A stretch of 64,000 bases of DNA from Flavobacterium xinjiangense (GTDB taxonomy: Bacteria; Bacteroidota; Bacteroidia; Flavobacteriales; Flavobacteriaceae): NCBI RefSeq assembly GCF_900142885.1, contig NZ_FRCL01000006.1, forward strand, positions 171,936-235,935, given 5' to 3'. Both the position numbers and the translations under genes were made by a program. The notes below the pieces were generated by a model, which saw only the letters and a list, made by a program, of their open reading frames with translations, was not told where the DNA came from and ran no database searches. Positions 45,340-55,460 of this stretch are shown here, in pieces. The stretch's first letter is position 1, and each line of letters opens with the position of its first letter.

Positions 45340-46005
45340 ATGATTAAAAAACTTTTCAGTTATATTATTCCCTTAAAAATTTATGAGGCAAAATCAGCTC
45401 TTAGTAAATCTATAGAAGTTACTTGGGCAAACGGTGAGCTGGTTTTAGATTCAGAAAATACTAATTATTCGTACGGCAGTTTGCAACGCATTTTAAAAGT
45501 TGGGTTGAAAAACATTGGCTATAAAAAAATAATCGCCATGGATTCCATTTTAGTTTTGGGTGTTGCAGGTGGTAGCGTTATAAAAACCTTAGTGGATGAA
45601 ATTAAATTTGAAGGAAAAATAACGGGTGTTGAACTTGATTCTGAGATAATAAAAGTAGCTAATAAATACTTTAAACTTGATGAAATTAAAAATCTGGAAA
45701 TTGTTATTGGAGATGCATTTGAATTTGTTTTAAAAACCAAAGATAAATACGATCTTATAATTATTGATATTTTTCAGGATACTACTATGCCTAACTTTTT
45801 ATTTGAAACCTTTTTTGTCAATCGAATATGTTACCACTTAAAAAATAAAGGCTTCGTACTTTTTAATACAATGATTTTGAATGAAACACAAAATATGAGA
45901 AATAAAAAATATGTGGCTGATTTTTATGAACATCAATTTAAAATCAGAACTATTCCAAGAATTGAACTTCACAATGAATTAATCGTAATTGAAAAGCTCG
46001 TGTAG
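45340..46005 (+). CDS. Spermidine synthase-like methyltransferase-fold protein
   Basis: 221 aa. V-L-G-V-A-G-G-S-V near residue 70 is the SAM-type glycine loop, G-V-E-L-D-S-E-I-I the ribose-binding acid, and I-I-I-D-I-F-Q-D the post-motif of spermine/spermidine synthases. The protein lacks the usual N-terminal strand domain of true SpeE (about 280 aa), so substrate is uncertain. Not next to the polyamine operon. Confidence 0.78.
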   Translation: MIKKLFSYIIPLKIYEAKSALSKSIEVTWANGELVLDSENTNYSYGSLQRILKVGLKNIGYKKIIAMDSILVLGVAGGSVIKTLVDEIKFEGKITGVELDSEIIKVANKYFKLDEIKNLEIVIGDAFEFVLKTKDKYDLIIIDIFQDTTMPNFLFETFFVNRICYHLKNKGFVLFNTMILNETQNMRNKKYVADFYEHQFKIRTIPRIELHNELIVIEKLV

Positions 46006-46082
46006 CAAAAGTTCGACTTGCGCTTTAAAAGTTGCGGGAATTATTTTGTACATTTAGATAGTATTCCCTAAACGATGATTAA

Positions 46083-46793
46083 ATGAAACAAATTATAAAA
46101 AAATTGCTGTTAGGAAATATTTCGATGGTTGCGCAACCTGAATTTAATCCTGTCGAGAAACGCATACAAAATATAAAAGCGATTTGGAACAACGACCATC
46201 AGGATGATAATGGTATAGAAAAAATGGTTCGTTTATTTCTTTCCTCTTCCCAATTACTGTTTCCTGGAATCTACATCAAATATTTTGCTTTCAAAAAAGG
46301 AGCTGAATATGAGGATTTGGCTGTAGATTTTTATGTTTTGCTTAAAGTTGCCTCTCCATTAATACTATTAGTAAATGGTTTACAAAATAACCCATTTCTT
46401 ATTGGCCTGTTAGTTTATGTACTATTGGAAACAATCTTGTATATACCAACATTGATTTTTGCTTCTGATCTGTTTTCAAAACCGCGCTCTTATAAAAGAT
46501 CCATGTTATTGCTGTTCTTTAACTATCTTGAAATTGTTTTTGCCTACGCCGTTTTGTATTCTTGTGACCGTTATTTGAATAAACCTTTTAGCAACTGGTT
46601 TGATGCGGTTTATTTCAGTATCATAACTTCATCATCAATCGGGTATGGAGATTTCTATCCGGTGACAACTCAAGGTAAATTTTTAGTAAGTACACAAGCC
46701 TTGCTTTTTTTATTTTTTGTAGTGCTGTTTTTAAATTTTTTCTCCACCAAAATAAAATCAAAAGGGTATTTTGAGCAAGAAAATGAAAATTAA
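46083..46793 (+). CDS. Potassium channel-like membrane protein
   Basis: 236 aa, about four membrane spans with the pore loop T-S-S-S-I-G-Y-G-D-F-Y-P near residue 180, containing the G-Y-G selectivity filter of K+ channels. No cytosolic RCK domain or voltage sensor is evident. Its N-terminal 60 residues are cytosolic and charged. Stands downstream of the spermidine-synthase-like gene and convergent with kdsB (1 nt gap). Confidence 0.88.
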   Translation: MKQIIKKLLLGNISMVAQPEFNPVEKRIQNIKAIWNNDHQDDNGIEKMVRLFLSSSQLLFPGIYIKYFAFKKGAEYEDLAVDFYVLLKVASPLILLVNGLQNNPFLIGLLVYVLLETILYIPTLIFASDLFSKPRSYKRSMLLLFFNYLEIVFAYAVLYSCDRYLNKPFSNWFDAVYFSIITSSSIGYGDFYPVTTQGKFLVSTQALLFLFFVVLFLNFFSTKIKSKGYFEQENEN

Positions 46794-46794
46794 T

Positions 46795-47520
46795 TTACAG
46801 CATCTTTCTGGCTTTTTCTAAATCTTCCGGAGTATCGATTCCAATTCCAATATGAGTGGTTTCGACCATTTTGATGCGTTTTCCAAATTCTAAATAACGT
46901 AATTGCTCCAGTTTTTCGGATGCTTCCAAAGATTTCATTGGTAAATGGTAAAAATCTAACAATGCCTGTTTTCTAAATGCATAAATCCCGATATGTTGAA
47001 AATAACGGACACCCGCATTCTTTTCTCTTGCATATGGAATTACGGAACGCGAAAAGTACAACGCAAATTCATTTTGATCCACGACCACTTTTACATTATT
47101 GGGATTATGGATTTCGTCATCATTTTTTATTTCGCGCATCAAAGAAGCCAAATCAACTTGCTGAGTCGCATCATGTCTGAAAATTTCAATCAATTTTGCT
47201 AAGGGTTCCGCATCTATAAAAGGTTCGTCTCCCTGAACATTCACCACAACAGACACATCCAGATGTTCAATCGCTTCTGCAATTCGATCACTTCCTGATT
47301 CATGTTCTTTGATGCTCTTTATGGCTATTCCGCCATTAGAAATGATTTCATCATAAATCATATCCGAATCCGTTACCACAAAAACATCATCAAACAATTG
47401 TGTGTTTATGGCGGCTTCATAGGTTCTTAAAATCACGGTTTTGCCTCCCAAATCCTGCATCAGTTTAGCAGGAAATCGTGTCGAAGCGTAACGGGCGGGA
47501 ATGACGGCTATTATTTTCAT
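46795..47520 (-). CDS. kdsB: 3-deoxy-manno-octulosonate cytidylyltransferase
   Basis: Activates Kdo as CMP-Kdo for lipopolysaccharide core. 241 aa. [13 protein letters not shown] at the N-terminus binds CTP and [11 protein letters not shown] near residue 95 binds metal. The C-terminal [10 protein letters not shown] is typical. Confidence 0.96.
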   Translation of the reverse strand: MKIIAVIPARYASTRFPAKLMQDLGGKTVILRTYEAAINTQLFDDVFVVTDSDMIYDEIISNGGIAIKSIKEHESGSDRIAEAIEHLDVSVVVNVQGDEPFIDAEPLAKLIEIFRHDATQQVDLASLMREIKNDDEIHNPNNVKVVVDQNEFALYFSRSVIPYAREKNAGVRYFQHIGIYAFRKQALLDFYHLPMKSLEASEKLEQLRYLEFGKRIKMVETTHIGIGIDTPEDLEKARKML

Positions 47521-47572
47521 TTTTTATCTATTTATATTTACAAACAAAAGCATAAAATTACTAAACTAAATA

Positions 47573-48073
47573 TTAGTTTGTGGCCTTTCTTTCATTTAGT
47601 AATTCAATCATATTTTTTCCACAACTAATTATTTGGTCATCTGAATAAGTAATTATTTTTTCCTTCTTAAAATTCTTTTTAATAACTATTTTTGGAGTAA
47701 AGTAAAATTCTTTTTTCTCTGTAATATTTTTTTTATTAGGTATGTGAATTTTTGAATTATCATTTATGAATTTATAATTCTCCAAATTCTCTATTTTTAT
47801 TATTTTGTTGTTCTCAACATAATATTTATTTATTATTGTCTTTGTTTCTCCACCATTTTGCGAAATTAAAAGAACTAATTTATTATTATAATAATATCCA
47901 ATTAAACTTCCGCCACAAGTTTTCATATCATCAATACCTAAAATTTCTAATTTGTTTTGTTGTTTTAATTGATCGATTTTCAAAATGTTAATTTCTATAT
48001 CATTCGGTCTAACATTTTGACTGTAAGATATTTTCAAAGAAATTAGAAACAATAAACAAATTATTTTCTTCAT
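47573..48073 (-). CDS. Hypothetical secreted protein
   Basis: 166 aa with a signal peptide (K-K-I-I-C-L-L-F-L-I-S-L-K-I-S-Y-S|Q). The mature part is rich in Lys, Ile and Asn, with two Cys (M-K-T-C-G-G and I-S-C-G-K), possibly a disulfide. No family recognised. Isolated on the minus strand. Confidence 0.65.
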   Translation of the reverse strand: MKKIICLLFLISLKISYSQNVRPNDIEINILKIDQLKQQNKLEILGIDDMKTCGGSLIGYYYNNKLVLLISQNGGETKTIINKYYVENNKIIKIENLENYKFINDNSKIHIPNKKNITEKKEFYFTPKIVIKKNFKKEKIITYSDDQIISCGKNMIELLNERKATN

Positions 48074-48178
48074 TTTTATTTTTTTAAAGTAAACTGACTT
48101 ATTATTATTATATCCAACAATGCAAATATTTAATTTACTTCAATCCTCCAAATATAAGATTTATTTCACAAAATAATC

Positions 48179-49010
48179 CTACACAATCCTAACCGAAGTC
48201 ATACTCAATGAACCTCCCAACAACTTATCATTAAACAAACTGAGTTCCTCGGTTTTTCCTTTTAAACCCAATGTATAAATCAAAGGCAAATAATGTTCTG
48301 GCGTAGGAATCGCTAATTGTAATGCTCTACTTTGCGTTTCAAAATCAATCAGCGGTTGGAAATTCCCGTCCAGTAAATAATTATTGACTGTTTCCCTTGC
48401 CTCAATTGCCCAATCGTAACCGTAATTGTCTTTTTCGAAATTTTCAAAATCTACTAATCTCAGATTATGAACGATGTTCCCACTGCCTAAAATAAGGATT
48501 CCTTTGGTACGCAAAGCACTTAATTTTTGAGCCAAATCAAAATGGTATTGCCCAGATTTTGTGTAATCAATACTCAACTGAATCACAGGAACATTGGCTT
48601 CGGGATATAAATGCTTGATTACACTCCAAGCGCCGTGATCCAATCCCCAATGTTCGTCCAGTTCGGCTTCTGTTGGTAGCAATAATTCTTTGGTTTCTAA
48701 TGCTAATTCCGGACTTCCTTTCGCGGGATATTGAACATCAAATAAAGCTTGCGGAAAACCTCCAAAATCATGAATTGTTCTGGGCAATTCCATTGCGGTA
48801 ACTTTGGTTCCTTTGGTAAACCAATGCGCAGAAATACATAAAATAGCATTTGGTTGCGGTAACGTTTTGGCCAAGTTCCTAAAACCAATCACAAACTGAT
48901 TTTCCTCAATGGCATTCATCGGGCTGCCGTGTCCCAAAAAACAGTACCGGCATTTTTTCGGTATTCGAAAAAGAGCTAGATACTTTATGTAAGTCGTTTA
49001 GTGTGTTCAT
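48179..49010 (-). CDS. Extradiol ring-cleavage dioxygenase (YgiD/DODA family), frameshifted near 5' end
   Basis: The main frame (252 aa) starts at the family motif G-H-G-S-P-M, which carries the first metal His, and has I-S-A-H-W and H-G-A-W-S further on. The natural N-terminus is found upstream from ATG 49010 in another frame (M-N-T-L-N-D-L-H-K-V-S-S-S-F). Joining them needs removal of one A from the A6 run at 48936-48941; the spliced reading becomes P-V-L-F-L-G-H-G-S-P. As given, no ATG opens the main frame, so the product may not be made. Either a recent pseudogene or a base-calling error. Confidence 0.82.
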
Positions 49011-49025
49011 GTGAATAGAATTTAT

Positions 49026-49427
49026 TTACTCTTGCTTATCCGTTCGTTCTATCAAATCCCAAAGATTGCCATAAATATCAGCAAAAACCGCTACTTTGCC
49101 ATACGCTTCCAAGATTGGTTCTCTAATAATTGTAACTTGATTATCCAATAAATTTTGATAATCTCTTTCAAAATTATCAGTATTTAAAAATAGAAAAACG
49201 CGTCCACCAGTTTGATTTCCCACTTTTTCTGACTGTTCTTTATTTGCGGCTTTTGCCAAAAGCAAACTGAACCCAATTGCACCTTTTGGAGCAACCAAAA
49301 CCCATCGCTTTGTATCATTTAAAACGGTATCTTCAATTAAATCAAAATGCAGTTTTTGGGTATAAAAGGCAATCGCATCATCATAATCAGCAACAACCAA
49401 AGAAATATGTGCGATACTCTGTTTCAT
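49026..49427 (-). CDS. VOC/glyoxalase-fold protein
   Basis: 133 aa vicinal-oxygen-chelate protein: I-A-H-I-S-L-V-V-A-D-Y-D-D-A-I-A-F-Y-T at the N-terminus and the paired C-terminal V-F-A-D-I-Y-G-N-L-W-D-L. May be a lyase, dioxygenase or binding protein; substrate unknown. Adjacent to the frameshifted dioxygenase (15 nt), on the same strand. Confidence 0.88.
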   Translation of the reverse strand: MKQSIAHISLVVADYDDAIAFYTQKLHFDLIEDTVLNDTKRWVLVAPKGAIGFSLLLAKAANKEQSEKVGNQTGGRVFLFLNTDNFERDYQNLLDNQVTIIREPILEAYGKVAVFADIYGNLWDLIERTDKQE

Positions 49428-49439
49428 TATTTATCAAAT

Positions 49440-50861
49440 TTACTCTTCAAAACTTTCATCCTTAAACCCTATCAAATATAATTTATTTTTTGCTCTGGTC
49501 ATAGCGGTGTACAACCAGCGGATGTAATCCCGATTGATTCCATCAGGCAAATACGGCTGTTCTATAAAAACGGTATTCCATTGACCACCTTGGGACTTAT
49601 GACAGGTTATTGCATACGAGAATTTAACCTGCAAGCCATTAAAATATTCATTGGCTTTCACTTTTTGGAATTGATTGAATTTGGTTTCGCCTTCATAATC
49701 TTTCAATACTTCCTGATACAATCTATTCGACTCTTCATAGGTTAAAGAAGGGGATTCACTTTTTATGGTATCCAATAATAAAACGGTTTCAAACGGAATC
49801 TGACTTGGATAATCGACCATCCGTATTTTTACTTTGGCAAACTTAAAACTATACAATTCTTTGATATTGAAAATTTCCAGCACTTCAATAATATCACCAT
49901 TGGCAATGAATCCTGCTTCATCAGAATCTTTCAACCAAAAATAATTGTTCTTCACCACCATCAAGAAATCTCCGGTAGACAATTCACTTTCTTTATCGAG
50001 GATTTTGGTTCGGATTTGCTCATTGTATTGATTCGCTCTTTTATTCGAACGAACAATAAAAGCGGTATCTTCTATACTGTAATTGCTGTACGCCGAATTA
50101 ATCGCATCCTGAATATCGTAACCATCAGTCAACCGAACGATATCTTTGAATTTTCGAACATTAAATTTGAATTCCGTGATAAACGAATCCTTCAATAGTT
50201 CGCGAAGCTCCGTGGCATTGTGCAAGATTCCGGAATTTTCTTCCTGACGCATTACTTCGTCAAGCTCTATATGTTCTACTTCCTTATCGTAATTCATACC
50301 CAAAGTTTGAATATCTAAAGCAGGACTGATATCTAAATTCACCGGAGGCAACTGGGCGGTATCTCCCAGCAAAATCATCTTACAATTGGTTCCTGAATAC
50401 ACATACGAAATCAAATCATCTAATAAAGAACCGTTTTCGTATAATTTAGAATCCGAATTGGTATCTGAAATCATCGAAGCTTCATCGACGATAAAAATCG
50501 TGTTCTTGTGCTTGTTTTGTTGCAATGTAAACGAAACGCCACCACCCGAAGATTTCTTAGGAAAATATATTTTTTTATGAATCGTAAAAGCGGGTTTATT
50601 CGAATAATTGGCAATTACTTTGGCTGCGCGTCCTGTTGGGGCAAGCAAAACATATTTCTTATTAATGTCTGCAAGATTATTTACAATCGTAGAAATCACA
50701 GTCGTTTTTCCCGTTCCTGCATAGCCTTTCAGAACAAAAATGGTTCTATTATCGTTCTCCGTTAAAAAAATAGCAATTTTTTGAAAAAAAATATCCTGTT
50801 TATAGGTGGGTTGAAAAGGGAATTTTTTCTGTAAAAGACTGTAAAACAAGGAGGAATTCAT
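49440..50861 (-). CDS. RecD-like ATP-dependent DNA helicase (SF1)
   Basis: 473 aa from ATG 50861 (M-N-S-S-L-F-Y-S-L-L-Q); the longer frame to 50921 adds a poorly conserved tail. Walker A is L-K-G-Y-A-G-T-G-K-T-T, Walker B I-F-I-V-D-E-A-S-M-I, and the C-terminal S-Y-A-I-T-C-H-K-S-Q-G and Y-T-A-M-T-R-A-K match UvrD_C_2. Acts on DNA, probably in repair or conjugative-type processing; it lies next to DUF3822 and rsmD, divergent. Confidence 0.9.
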   Translation of the reverse strand: MNSSLFYSLLQKKFPFQPTYKQDIFFQKIAIFLTENDNRTIFVLKGYAGTGKTTVISTIVNNLADINKKYVLLAPTGRAAKVIANYSNKPAFTIHKKIYFPKKSSGGGVSFTLQQNKHKNTIFIVDEASMISDTNSDSKLYENGSLLDDLISYVYSGTNCKMILLGDTAQLPPVNLDISPALDIQTLGMNYDKEVEHIELDEVMRQEENSGILHNATELRELLKDSFITEFKFNVRKFKDIVRLTDGYDIQDAINSAYSNYSIEDTAFIVRSNKRANQYNEQIRTKILDKESELSTGDFLMVVKNNYFWLKDSDEAGFIANGDIIEVLEIFNIKELYSFKFAKVKIRMVDYPSQIPFETVLLLDTIKSESPSLTYEESNRLYQEVLKDYEGETKFNQFQKVKANEYFNGLQVKFSYAITCHKSQGGQWNTVFIEQPYLPDGINRDYIRWLYTAMTRAKNKLYLIGFKDESFEE

Positions 50862-51012
50862 GTGAAGTGGATTGCTATAAATGAACATCAAATATAAGTA
50901 TGAAAATCGAGGGAATCGCATAAATTGACATTAGAATAAAAAAAAATTGTAAGTTTGTCAACGCTTTACTCCTTTCTAGTTTCTAATGAAGAAATGGAAT
51001 ATAAATCCAGAT

Positions 51013-51834
51013 ATGTCAACACAAAATACAAACATAACCGAGAAGGTATATAAAAAACTGTCCATTCAGGTTTCCCTGACTGGGCTTTCGTTTTGCTGCT
51101 TTGATACGCTGAATGATACGGTTACTTCCTTTAATGAAGTGCATTTTGACACCTTTCATAAAGCGACAAAAATTGAGGATTTATTTGCCGATGCTTTTCG
51201 CGATTATCCGGAGTTAAACGATGCTTATGACGAGATTTTGGTTATTCATAATAACAATCTTTCCACGTTTGTTCCTGCACCGCTTTTTGACGAGAACTTT
51301 CTAGGCAGTTATTTGCAATACAACACAAAGGTTTTTAAAACTGATTTTTTTGCATTTGATGAAATAGCAAATTACGAAATGAATGCTGTTTATATTCCGT
51401 ACGTGAATATCAACAACTTTTTTATCGATCAGTTTGGCGCTTTTGATTACAAACATGCCAACAGTATTTTGGTTTCCAAATTATTGGTTGCTTCCAAAAA
51501 TAAAGATGACAAAAAAATGTTCGTTCATATTAATTCAGAACATTTTGAAATCATCGTGATTCAAAACCAAAAATTACTACTTTTTAATTCTTTCGATTAT
51601 AACACACCGGAAGATTTCTTGTATTATATATTATTCACTGCAGAGCAATTGAACCTAAATCCTGAGAATTTCCCATTGGAACTAATCGGAAATATTGATA
51701 CCGAAAGTGATTATTTCAAAATAGCTTACAAATACATTCGCAACGTTTCACTTATTGACGTAAACGATTTGCGATGGAACAATTATTTTTCTGAGGCCGA
51801 AAACAGAAATCATTTTATACTTTTCAACTCATGA
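51013..51834 (+). CDS. DUF3822 family protein
   Basis: 273 aa from ATG 51013; a longer start at 50986 is possible. Actin-like ATPase fold is reported for this Bacteroidetes family, but motifs are not visible enough to assert activity. Contains L-S-I-Q-V-S-L-T-G-L-S-F-C near the N-terminus. Its stop overlaps the rsmD start by 4 nt (ATGA). A TAAGTTTG box at 50950-50957 could be its -7 element. Confidence 0.83.
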   Translation: MSTQNTNITEKVYKKLSIQVSLTGLSFCCFDTLNDTVTSFNEVHFDTFHKATKIEDLFADAFRDYPELNDAYDEILVIHNNNLSTFVPAPLFDENFLGSYLQYNTKVFKTDFFAFDEIANYEMNAVYIPYVNINNFFIDQFGAFDYKHANSILVSKLLVASKNKDDKKMFVHINSEHFEIIVIQNQKLLLFNSFDYNTPEDFLYYILFTAEQLNLNPENFPLELIGNIDTESDYFKIAYKYIRNVSLIDVNDLRWNNYFSEAENRNHFILFNS

Positions 51835-52427
51835 GAATCATTTCAGGAAAATACAAAGGAAGACGCATTTCTCCTCCAAAAGGCCTGCCCGTTCGTCCAA
51901 CCACCGATATGTCTAAAGAAGCATTATTCAATGTTTTGAACAACCATTTCAGTTTTGAAGGACTTAAAATATTAGATTTATTTGCCGGAACAGGAAATAT
52001 CAGTTATGAATTTGCCTCCAGAGGAAGTACGCCTATCACATCCGTTGATGGTGATTTTGGTTGTGTAAAATTCATCAAGCAAGTGGCAACAGAATTCGAT
52101 TTTAATATTGCTGCCACAAAAAGTGATGTTTTCACTTATTTAGAAAGATGTAAAACTTCGTATGATATTATATTTGCCGACCCGCCTTACGCATTAGATC
52201 AAGCCACATTTGAGAAAATTGTATCCTTAATTTTCGAAAAAGAATTGCTTAATCAAGACGGAATGATGGTAATTGAACATTCTAAATATACCAAACTGGA
52301 TCACATGATTAATTTCTCTTTCAAGAAAAGTTATGGTGGCTCTATTTTTAGTTTTTTCGAAATTGAATCAGATTCTGATGATGAAAATGACGACGAATCT
52401 TCTGAAAATGAAGGAGAAGAAGAATAA
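51831..52427 (+). CDS. rsmD: 16S rRNA (guanine966-N2)-methyltransferase RsmD
   Basis: 198 aa. I-S-G-K-Y-K-G-R-R at the N-terminus, SAM motif L-D-L-F-A-G-T-G near residue 47, and catalytic F-A-D-P-P-Y-A-L near 115. Unlike most RsmD, it ends in a 20-residue Ser/Asp/Glu-rich tail (S-D-S-D-D-E-N-D-D-E). Translationally coupled to DUF3822. Confidence 0.95.
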   Translation: MRIISGKYKGRRISPPKGLPVRPTTDMSKEALFNVLNNHFSFEGLKILDLFAGTGNISYEFASRGSTPITSVDGDFGCVKFIKQVATEFDFNIAATKSDVFTYLERCKTSYDIIFADPPYALDQATFEKIVSLIFEKELLNQDGMMVIEHSKYTKLDHMINFSFKKSYGGSIFSFFEIESDSDDENDDESSENEGEEE

Positions 52428-52438
52428 TCCTTATTAAA

Positions 52439-53374
52439 TTAATTTGAAATGGAAACACTTGACAATTTATCCAAAACCATTTGGTAAGTAGGTGTTTCAA
52501 TTTCATATTTAATACCTTCATTAACCACAAACTCAGTCAAAGAAAACAGTTCTATTTTTCGTCCCGCCATCAAATCCCGGTGCATTGATGAAGTAGCATC
52601 ACGTGGAGTTTTCTCTAATTTTAGAATTGTTTGCAGGATAATGTCTGCAGGTAAATTCAATCCTTTTACGGCCGCAATCATGGTAATTTCGTTTAATAAG
52701 GAAACATAAACTCCTCTACTGGATTGACTGTTTAAAATCTCACCGATATTCTCATTCAAAAAAGATGTTGCAGATGCCAACGCGGAAATAAATATGAATT
52801 TTTCCCAAACAGTTTCTTCAATATTATCAACGAGATAGCTTTCGATCGAAGCCTTCTCAAAAATAGATTGCAATTTATTTAATGTAGCAATTGGGGATGT
52901 TCCTGATCCAAAAAAGAGTTTTTCATAAGTTCCAATCTTTTTTATAACACCGGAAGATACGATCATCGAAACAATATAAACACAACCTTGTAAAACTTCG
53001 TTGTCGGGAAATAAATCACTGATTCGTGCTGGTGCATCGACACCATTATACAAAGGAAGAATAACTGTATTCTTGGTTATATTTTTTTTAATGGAGAGAA
53101 GACTCTCTTCAATGTCATATGTTTTTGTAGCACAAATTAGGTAATCCAGTTTTTCGATTACAGCAGAATCATCGCTTACGATACTAGGAAAAACAGTCAT
53201 TTCACTATCATCTTGAATGATTTTCAGACCGTTTTGAGCAATTGTCTTTTGAGTTTCACCTCTGGCAATAAAAATTATTTCAACAGAATCTGATTCGAAA
53301 TATGCTTTGGCCAATAACCCACCAAAATAGCCTCCTACTCCACCCATTCCTAAAATTCCAATTCTTGTTTTCAT
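52439..53374 (-). CDS. 2-dehydropantoate 2-reductase family (ketopantoate reductase)
   Basis: 311 aa. N-terminal G-I-L-G-M-G-G-V-G-G-Y-F-G-G dinucleotide motif and the C-terminal helical ApbA_C domain with E-T-V-W-E-K-F-I-F-I. NADPH-dependent reduction in pantothenate synthesis is the usual role. No other pan genes are adjacent, so a different 2-oxo acid remains possible. Confidence 0.88.
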   Translation of the reverse strand: MKTRIGILGMGGVGGYFGGLLAKAYFESDSVEIIFIARGETQKTIAQNGLKIIQDDSEMTVFPSIVSDDSAVIEKLDYLICATKTYDIEESLLSIKKNITKNTVILPLYNGVDAPARISDLFPDNEVLQGCVYIVSMIVSSGVIKKIGTYEKLFFGSGTSPIATLNKLQSIFEKASIESYLVDNIEETVWEKFIFISALASATSFLNENIGEILNSQSSRGVYVSLLNEITMIAAVKGLNLPADIILQTILKLEKTPRDATSSMHRDLMAGRKIELFSLTEFVVNEGIKYEIETPTYQMVLDKLSSVSISN

Positions 53375-53510
53375 AAATACTTAATTAAAAATAAAATTAA
53401 ACCATTAAGAAATATAGAAAATTAAGCCTTGAAACTTAATGAAACTAATTCCTTAATGGTTCGTTTTTAGATTTCACAATCCTAATTTTATTAATCTTTT
53501 AATAAAAAAA

Positions 53511-53829
53511 TGCAGACCTATAAGCCGGATTCTGTCCCCGATAAATCGGAGCCTTATCATTTATCTAGATCCCGCATTACTGCGGGACTCAAACTATCTA
53601 CCCTTCAACAACGGACGAGAAGCCCTTAAATGCTGATATACTTGATATTTCACCGCATAGAGTTTACCTGGTTTCACTACAGCATTACCTGTACATACTT
53701 TCTGTTGCACTTGTCCTAATCTCGTCCGTAAAGACGAGACCGACGGGTGTTACCCGCTATGCTTCCCTTTGGTGTCCGGACTTTCCTCCCTCTTGATTGC
53801 TCAAAACGACGATAAGGCGGTCTGCGGTG
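53511..53829 (-). ncRNA. rnpB: RNase P RNA (bacterial type A)
   Basis: On the minus strand the conserved blocks are in order: GAGGGAGGAAAGTCCGGAC (P4/J region), GGGTAACACCCG, ACAGTAATGC-like ACAGGTAATG, GTAAACTCTA, and the 3' block ACAGAATCCGGCTTATAG. About 319 nt long. A -7 box TAAATTTG at 53837-53830 sits just upstream and a T-run follows the 3' end. The exact ends are estimates. Confidence 0.96.
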
Positions 53830-53947
53830 CAAATTTACACTATTTTATTCCTGTTTTCAGATTTTAGATTACTTACTTTAACAAGTCTTTGACAACAAAT
53901 TCACAATAAAATAGTTACCTTTAATAATTAACCAATAATATTCTATT

Positions 53948-54247
53948 ATGTCACATATGTATCATTACGCCACAGTTTCTAAAGCCTTAGATGATTTAAA
54001 TGAAAACGGATATACCTATGATTTCAACCTTCACACAGATGATATTATAAAGAATCCGCATCACTACGAAATCGAGCACATTTATCGATACGAAGGAGAT
54101 AGTAATCCTGATGACGAGGCTACCGTGTACGGTATAAAATCCAGTTCAGGTAAAAAAGGCGTTTTTGTAGCTGGATTTTCTGCAAATTCCGAAAATGACG
54201 CTGCAAGAATCTTGAATGAAATTACTATCAAAGGAAGAAACAAATAA
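53948..54247 (+). CDS. Conserved small hypothetical protein (Bacteroidetes)
   Basis: 99 aa, acidic, with [13 protein letters not shown] and [14 protein letters not shown]. Similar entries are often named phosphoribosylpyrophosphate synthetase, which the sequence does not support (no PRPP loop, far too short). Single gene between rnpB and a methyltransferase. Confidence 0.75.
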   Translation: MSHMYHYATVSKALDDLNENGYTYDFNLHTDDIIKNPHHYEIEHIYRYEGDSNPDDEATVYGIKSSSGKKGVFVAGFSANSENDAARILNEITIKGRNK

Positions 54248-54335
54248 TGTTTGCTTAAGTTATTCTTTTTTATGTTCTGTACTATGTTGTATTCTATTTT
54301 TTGAGAAAAATATTAAGATTTAATTCCAAAATCCG

Positions 54336-55448
54336 ATGTTACTTTCCGAAATTATAATCGAACGAATCAAAAAAGAGGGTCCAGTATCTTTTAGGGATTT
54401 CATGGAAATGGCATTGTATTACCCTGAATTAGGATACTATAATTCTCAAAAAGATAAAATTGGAGCAGATGGTGATTTTTACACCAGCGCTAATCTTACT
54501 GCAGCTTTTGGAGCTATGATAGGCCGCCAGATCGAGGAAATGTGGCAAAACCTAGAAAAAAATCCCTTTAAAATTGTTGAATATGGAGCCGGAACTGGTT
54601 TATTATGCCATGATATTTTAGATTATCTCAAGAATAACAACACTTTATATAACAGCTTAACCTATTGTATTATAGAAAAAAGCTCCAGCATGCGAGAAAT
54701 TCAAAAGAAACATTTACATAAAAAAGTAAGATGGTACGATTCCATACAAGAAATCCCTGAAATTAACGGCTGCATTTTATCGAACGAATTAATTGATAAT
54801 TTCTCCGTCCATCAGGTAATTATGAAAGACCGGCTGCAAGAAATATTCGTAGATTATAAGGAATATTTTATTGAAATTTTGAAACCTGCAAAAAAAGAAC
54901 TCACCGATTATTTTTCGGAATTAAAGGTACAATTGCCAGAAGGATTTCTCACGGAAGTAAATTTGGAAGCTAAATCTTGGATAAAAGACGTTTCCCAATC
55001 CTTGCAGAAAGGATACGTGATAACTATCGATTATGGTTCATTATCGGCTGAATTATACAACAAGCGCAGGAGTTGTGGAACGCTCTTGTGTTATTACAAA
55101 CATCAAAAAAACGATAACCCCTATCAATTTATCGGTCAACAGGACATAACAACGCACATCAACTTTTCTGCGCTTTCGCATTATGGTTCTCAATCTGGAT
55201 TAACCTGTTGCGGAATCGTGGATCAAGCGCAATTTTTATTAGCGTTAGGGATCAAAGAATATCAAGATTCAGCTTTGAATAATAACCCCCATAATTTGGC
55301 AATGGCCATGCAGGAATCAATCATTAACTATAGATTACTAGTTGATATGGGACCAAAATTCAAAGTATTAATACAACAAAAAGGAGTTCCAGAATATCCG
55401 CTATCAGGTTTGAAATTTTTAAATTCTACAAAAGCTTTATATTCTTAA
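54336..55448 (+). CDS. MidA/NDUFAF7-family SAM-dependent methyltransferase
   Basis: 370 aa, COG1565. I-E-Y-G-A-G-T-G-L-L-like segment (V-E-Y-G-A-G-T-G-L-L) near residue 82 binds SAM; G-A-D-G-D-F-Y-T-S-A near 45 and I-T-I-D-Y-G near 230 match. The mitochondrial homologue methylates an arginine of complex I; the bacterial target is unknown. Monocistronic. Confidence 0.9.
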   Translation: MLLSEIIIERIKKEGPVSFRDFMEMALYYPELGYYNSQKDKIGADGDFYTSANLTAAFGAMIGRQIEEMWQNLEKNPFKIVEYGAGTGLLCHDILDYLKNNNTLYNSLTYCIIEKSSSMREIQKKHLHKKVRWYDSIQEIPEINGCILSNELIDNFSVHQVIMKDRLQEIFVDYKEYFIEILKPAKKELTDYFSELKVQLPEGFLTEVNLEAKSWIKDVSQSLQKGYVITIDYGSLSAELYNKRRSCGTLLCYYKHQKNDNPYQFIGQQDITTHINFSALSHYGSQSGLTCCGIVDQAQFLLALGIKEYQDSALNNNPHNLAMAMQESIINYRLLVDMGPKFKVLIQQKGVPEYPLSGLKFLNSTKALYS

Positions 55449-55460
55449 ATTTTTATTTCA

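Noticed and set aside
45340..46005. Part of the polyamine operon
   Set aside because: It lies 9 kb away with other genes between, and lacks the N-terminal domain of true SpeE.
50861..50921. Longer start for the RecD-like helicase
   Set aside because: The extra 20 residues are hydrophobic and unlike the family; the internal ATG fits the alignment.
53948..54247. Phosphoribosylpyrophosphate synthetase label
   Set aside because: 99 aa with no PRPP-binding loop; far shorter than the enzyme.
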